NCBI GenBank assembly: GCA_026706225.1 | Contig: JAPOZE010000211.1 | Coordinates: 1-8,247, forward strand | Direction of reading: 5' to 3' | Length of the DNA stretch: 8,247 nucleotides | Source of the DNA: Acidobacteriota bacterium | Lineage (GTDB): Bacteria; Acidobacteriota; Terriglobia; Versatilivoradales; Versatilivoraceae | In this document: positions 5,959 to 8,247 of the stretch, in pieces | Position numbering within the stretch: the first letter of the stretch is position 1 | How the letters are laid out: the number at the start of each line of letters is the position of its first letter | Program-made: the position numbers and the translations under genes | The notes under the pieces: model-generated | The model's input: only the letters and a program-made list of their open reading frames with translations | What the model was told of the DNA's origin: nothing | The model's database searches: none

Positions 5959-7353
5959 GTGCGGTCCAAGCTCTTCAGTCATCTCTGCCTTGCCGGCGCT
6001 CTTCTGCTGCTGCCGGAGCCCAGCTCCCCTTCGGACACTCAGCTCCGGGAAGAGGCCCGGGAAAGGCGCATCGCCTACCTTCAGAGGGTGCGGGGAGGGG
6101 TGACGCTCCTGTTCAACCGCCGCTATCACGACCTGAACGAGTACGTTCCCGACAAGAACTTCTACTACCTGACCGGCTGCAGCGAGCCTGGAGCGGTGCT
6201 CCTGATGATCCCCGGAGAGGATGGCCCCAGGGAGACCCTGTTTCTGGCCAGGCGGGACCCGAAACAGGAGCGTTGGACCGGAGCCCGGATGGCGCCCGGC
6301 CCCGGGACGGCCCGCCGCCTGGGCATGCAGGAGGTCTTGAGTCTGGACGAGTTGCCGGATACCTTGGCTCAACGAGCCCCTCCCAAGGGCAAGGTCTACG
6401 CCAACCTTCCGCCCGGACCGCACCGGGAGGCCGCCGACGAGTGTTGCCCGGAACCCTGGGTTCGCTTGCGACGCTGGCTGCCCCAGGCGGAGGTCCTGGA
6501 TTCCGGTCCCGAGCTGGCTTTCCTGCGCATGAAGAAGTCGGAATGGGAGATCGAGAAAATCCGCCGGGCTGTCGAGATCACCATTGCCGGCCACCGTCAG
6601 GCCCTCCCCGCCATCGGCCCGGGTCGATTCGAATACGAAGTGGAAGCCGCCATCGAGTACCAGTTCCGCAGCCGGGGAGCCACCCGGCCCGCTTTCCCCT
6701 CCATAGTCGGTTCAGGACCCAACTCCACCATACTTCACTACGCCGAAAACAATCGCCGAATGATCTCCGGGGACCTGGTCGTCATCGACGTCGGAGCGGA
6801 GTTCGACGGCTACAGCGCCGATCTCACCCGAACCTATCCCGTCAGCGGCCGTTTCACCCCCCGGCAGAAGGAAATCTATAATATTGTCCTGGCGGCGCAG
6901 GAGGCCGCCCTGGAGCAGGTCCGACCCGGGGTGACATTCGACCGCAATGGTCCGATCCATCGAGCGGCTTTCGAGACCATCGACAGCCGCGGTCGAGACC
7001 GGCAGGGACGAAGGCTGGGGCGTTACTTCATTCACGGTACCGGACACCACCTGGGGCTGGAGGTCCACGATCCGGTGAGCGATCGCAGCCGCCCCTTGGA
7101 GGCCGGGATGGTGATCACCATCGAGCCGGGAATCTACATTCCCGAGGAGAACCTCGGCATCCGTATCGAGGACGACGTGCTGGTTACCCGGGACGGCTAC
7201 CGGATTCTCTCCCGGGGGTTGCCCCGGAAGGCGGAGGAAGTCGAGAGATCGATGAGAGAGAGCCGCGAGGAAGCCGCTTCCCGGGACACCGGAGGCCTTG
7301 CGCGGGAACAGACAGCGATGAAAAACCAAGAGGCTGGAGGACCAAGCGAATGA
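5959..7353 (+). CDS. pepP: Xaa-Pro aminopeptidase (M24B), probably exported
   Basis: A metallopeptidase of the pita-bread fold that removes the N-terminal residue before proline; 464 residues. The N-terminal aminopeptidase-P domain (about 27-180) contains the typical FYYLTGCSEPGAVLL stretch (68-82). The catalytic domain (about 190-425) shows all five metal ligands: D277 in VIDVGAEFDG, D288 in ADLTRTYP, H363 in HGTGHHLGLEVHD, E389 in ITIEPGIY and E404 in GIRIEDDVLV. H370 matches the second active-site histidine. Residues 1-25 (MRSK, then a hydrophobic run to LLLLPEP) look like a Sec signal peptide, so a periplasmic or secreted enzyme is likely, though the cleavage site is not clear. The charged tail after about 425 is extra. 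The GTG start is the first possible after an in-frame TAA at 5944-5946; a ribosome site AGAGG lies rather far off (15 bases). Its stop overlaps the efp start by ATGA. Confidence 0.92.
   Translation: MRSKLFSHLCLAGALLLLPEPSSPSDTQLREEARERRIAYLQRVRGGVTLLFNRRYHDLNEYVPDKNFYYLTGCSEPGAVLLMIPGEDGPRETLFLARRDPKQERWTGARMAPGPGTARRLGMQEVLSLDELPDTLAQRAPPKGKVYANLPPGPHREAADECCPEPWVRLRRWLPQAEVLDSGPELAFLRMKKSEWEIEKIRRAVEITIAGHRQALPAIGPGRFEYEVEAAIEYQFRSRGATRPAFPSIVGSGPNSTILHYAENNRRMISGDLVVIDVGAEFDGYSADLTRTYPVSGRFTPRQKEIYNIVLAAQEAALEQVRPGVTFDRNGPIHRAAFETIDSRGRDRQGRRLGRYFIHGTGHHLGLEVHDPVSDRSRPLEAGMVITIEPGIYIPEENLGIRIEDDVLVTRDGYRILSRGLPRKAEEVERSMRESREEAASRDTGGLAREQTAMKNQEAGGPSE
7336..7340 (+). promoter_or_regulatory. 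Ribosome binding site for efp, inside the pepP 3' end
   Basis: GGAGG sits 9 bases before the efp ATG, within the last codons of the aminopeptidase gene. With the ATGA overlap at 7350-7353 it allows efp to be both coupled to pepP and initiated independently. It fixes the efp start. Confidence 0.75.
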
Positions 7354-7910
7354 TATCAGCCACCGGACTGAGGCGCGGAATGATCATTCGAAAAGATGGC
7401 GAGTTGTTCTCTGTTTTTTCCTTCACCCACCTGACCCCCGGAAACAAGCGGGGTTTCGTGCAATCCAAGCTCAGAAACCTGAGAACCGGAGCCCTGATCG
7501 ACCACCGATTCCGTTCCGTCGACACCGTAGAGCGGGTGGCTCTGGAGCAGCAGGAGATGGAATATCTCTATCAGGACGGAGCCGACTACGTGTTCATGAA
7601 CACGACGACCTACGAACAGGTTCACCTGGGCGAAAATTTGTTGGGAAACAACATTCTCTACCTGGTTCCCAACATCACCATCCGGGTCGAATTCCACCAG
7701 CAGACCCCCGTCGGAATTCAGCTCCCCACCACGGTGGACCTGGAGGTGGTGGAGACCGAACCCGGCCTCAAGAGCGCCACCGCTTCCAGCGTCAACAAAC
7801 CGGCCAAGCTGGAAACGGGACTGGTGGTTCAGGTTCCTCCCTTTGTCAACGCGGGCGAGAAAGTTCGGGTCGACACCAACAGCGGCGCCTACCTGGAAAG
7901 GGCGCGCTGA
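7350..7910 (+). CDS. efp: Elongation factor P (Asn at loop tip)
   Basis: EF-P binds between the ribosomal P and E sites and relieves stalling at proline runs. The 186-residue length is standard. Domain I (1-63) includes TPGNKRGFVQSKLRNLRTG. Domain II (about 66-128) includes YLYQDGADYVFMNTTTYEQ. Domain III (about 129-186) has the signature VDLEVVETEPGLKSATAS followed by KPAKLETGLVVQVPPFVNAGEKVRVDT. In an equal-length alignment of the loop with E. coli EF-P (PGKGQAF), the position of modified Lys34 is N32, followed by K33. The usual lysylation or rhamnosylation target is therefore absent at the tip, and no epmA, epmB or earP is in the window. The start is secure: GGAGG 9 bases upstream and the normal N-terminus. 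It overlaps the Xaa-Pro aminopeptidase, a pairing also known from other bacteria such as Bacillus yqhT-efp. Confidence 0.96.
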   Translation: MISATGLRRGMIIRKDGELFSVFSFTHLTPGNKRGFVQSKLRNLRTGALIDHRFRSVDTVERVALEQQEMEYLYQDGADYVFMNTTTYEQVHLGENLLGNNILYLVPNITIRVEFHQQTPVGIQLPTTVDLEVVETEPGLKSATASSVNKPAKLETGLVVQVPPFVNAGEKVRVDTNSGAYLERAR

Positions 7911-7915
7911 CCCTC

Positions 7916-8247
7916 TCAACCTCTCCGAAGCCCATTGGCCGAAAAGCCGTACAGGTAGCGTGCGCCGGGAGACATGCGCCGGGCTCGCTCCGGAGAAATA
8001 CTGCCGCGGTAGTCTGAAAAAGGTTTGATCCAGGAACGCTGGTAGAAGGAAATGATGGCCCGACGCGGGCGATCGGTGGAATTGGGGCCTATCCGGTGCC
8101 AAGTGCTGGCCAGCCAGATCGCAACCGCGCCGGCGCCTCCGCACAGAGCTTTCTCTTCGTCCCGGTCCCCCCGCTTCCAGCTTGGCTTGCTGCGAGTCAA
8201 GTGGCTTCGGGGAACGATCCGGGTCGCCCCGTTGGCCGCGGTAAAAG
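7916..8247 (-). CDS. Phytanoyl-CoA dioxygenase (PhyH) family protein, C-terminal part
   Basis: The frame is open on the minus strand from the right edge to TGA at 7918-7916. The visible 109 residues match the C-terminal half of PhyH-type non-heme iron, 2-oxoglutarate-dependent oxygenases. FTAANGATRIVPRSH at the edge is the family's N-G-A-T-R-x-V-P-x-S-H block. Then comes AGAVAIWLASTWHRIGPN, whose His in TWH should be the third iron ligand, and STDRPRRAIISFYQRSW, whose Arg after the Pro is expected to hold 2-oxoglutarate. The first two iron ligands (HxD) would lie beyond the edge. A TTG at 8200 is in frame but falls inside the conserved domain, so it is not the start. The substrate is unknown; the family is functionally broad. 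It converges on efp with only 5 bp between stop codons. Confidence 0.85.
   Translation of the reverse strand, partial: FTAANGATRIVPRSHLTRSKPSWKRGDRDEEKALCGGAGAVAIWLASTWHRIGPNSTDRPRRAIISFYQRSWIKPFSDYRGSISPERARRMSPGARYLYGFSANGLRRG

Noticed and set aside
5808..6881. Alternative plus-strand frame (357 codons) over the start of the aminopeptidase gene
   Set aside because: The product is Pro/Arg/Gly-rich without motifs; the overlapping frame encodes the full M24B metal-ligand set.

Overview
The window is GC-rich (roughly 60% by eye), tightly packed bacterial DNA. It carries five complete protein genes, two genes cut by the window edges, and two short intergenic stretches with structure of their own. 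The gene set fits a Gram-negative, soil- or marine-type bacterium: a sigma-54-dependent regulator, a cellulose-synthase-like transferase, an apparently exported Xaa-Pro aminopeptidase and a PhyH-type oxygenase. Acidobacteriota is my best guess. This rests on remembered family resemblance, not on a marker gene, so it is tentative.

Left block, minus strand (reads right to left, about 3769 to 1). A GT-C-fold membrane glycosyltransferase starts at TTG 3769. It overlaps by 4 bases (ATGA) an NtrC-family sigma-54-dependent response regulator (1116-2501). NAD kinase nadK (147-1010) follows after 105 bp, and then the start of another gene (ATG at 15, with a strong ribosome binding site) that leaves the window. 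No histidine kinase is present, so the regulator's partner is elsewhere.

Middle. A 318-bp divergent intergenic region (3770-4087) holds a plausible plus-strand sigma-70-type promoter and an 11-bp GC-only inverted repeat. It leads into a plus-strand family-2, cellulose-synthase-like membrane glycosyltransferase (4088-5710). The two divergent glycosyltransferases, one probably using a polyprenyl-phosphate sugar and one a nucleotide sugar, suggest envelope or exopolysaccharide work. The product cannot be named.

The 248-bp gap 5711-5958 holds two five-unit heptamer arrays in inverted orientation. They bracket about 100 bp carrying a short minus-strand reading frame that looks like the tail of a helical protein. 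It resembles a decayed small mobile or insertion element and is the least explained piece of the window.

Right block. A plus-strand pair, Xaa-Pro aminopeptidase (M24B, 5959-7353) and elongation factor P (7350-7910), is joined by an ATGA overlap. The EF-P has Asn where the usual modified Lys or Arg stands at the loop tip. Converging on efp with only 5 bp between stop codons is the 3' part of a phytanoyl-CoA-dioxygenase-family gene on the minus strand, cut by the right edge.

I see no rRNA, tRNA, CRISPR array, transposase or convincing rho-independent terminator. I found no clear new multi-gene system. The best leads are the heptamer-bracketed element and the unusual EF-P tip beside a signal-bearing aminopeptidase.
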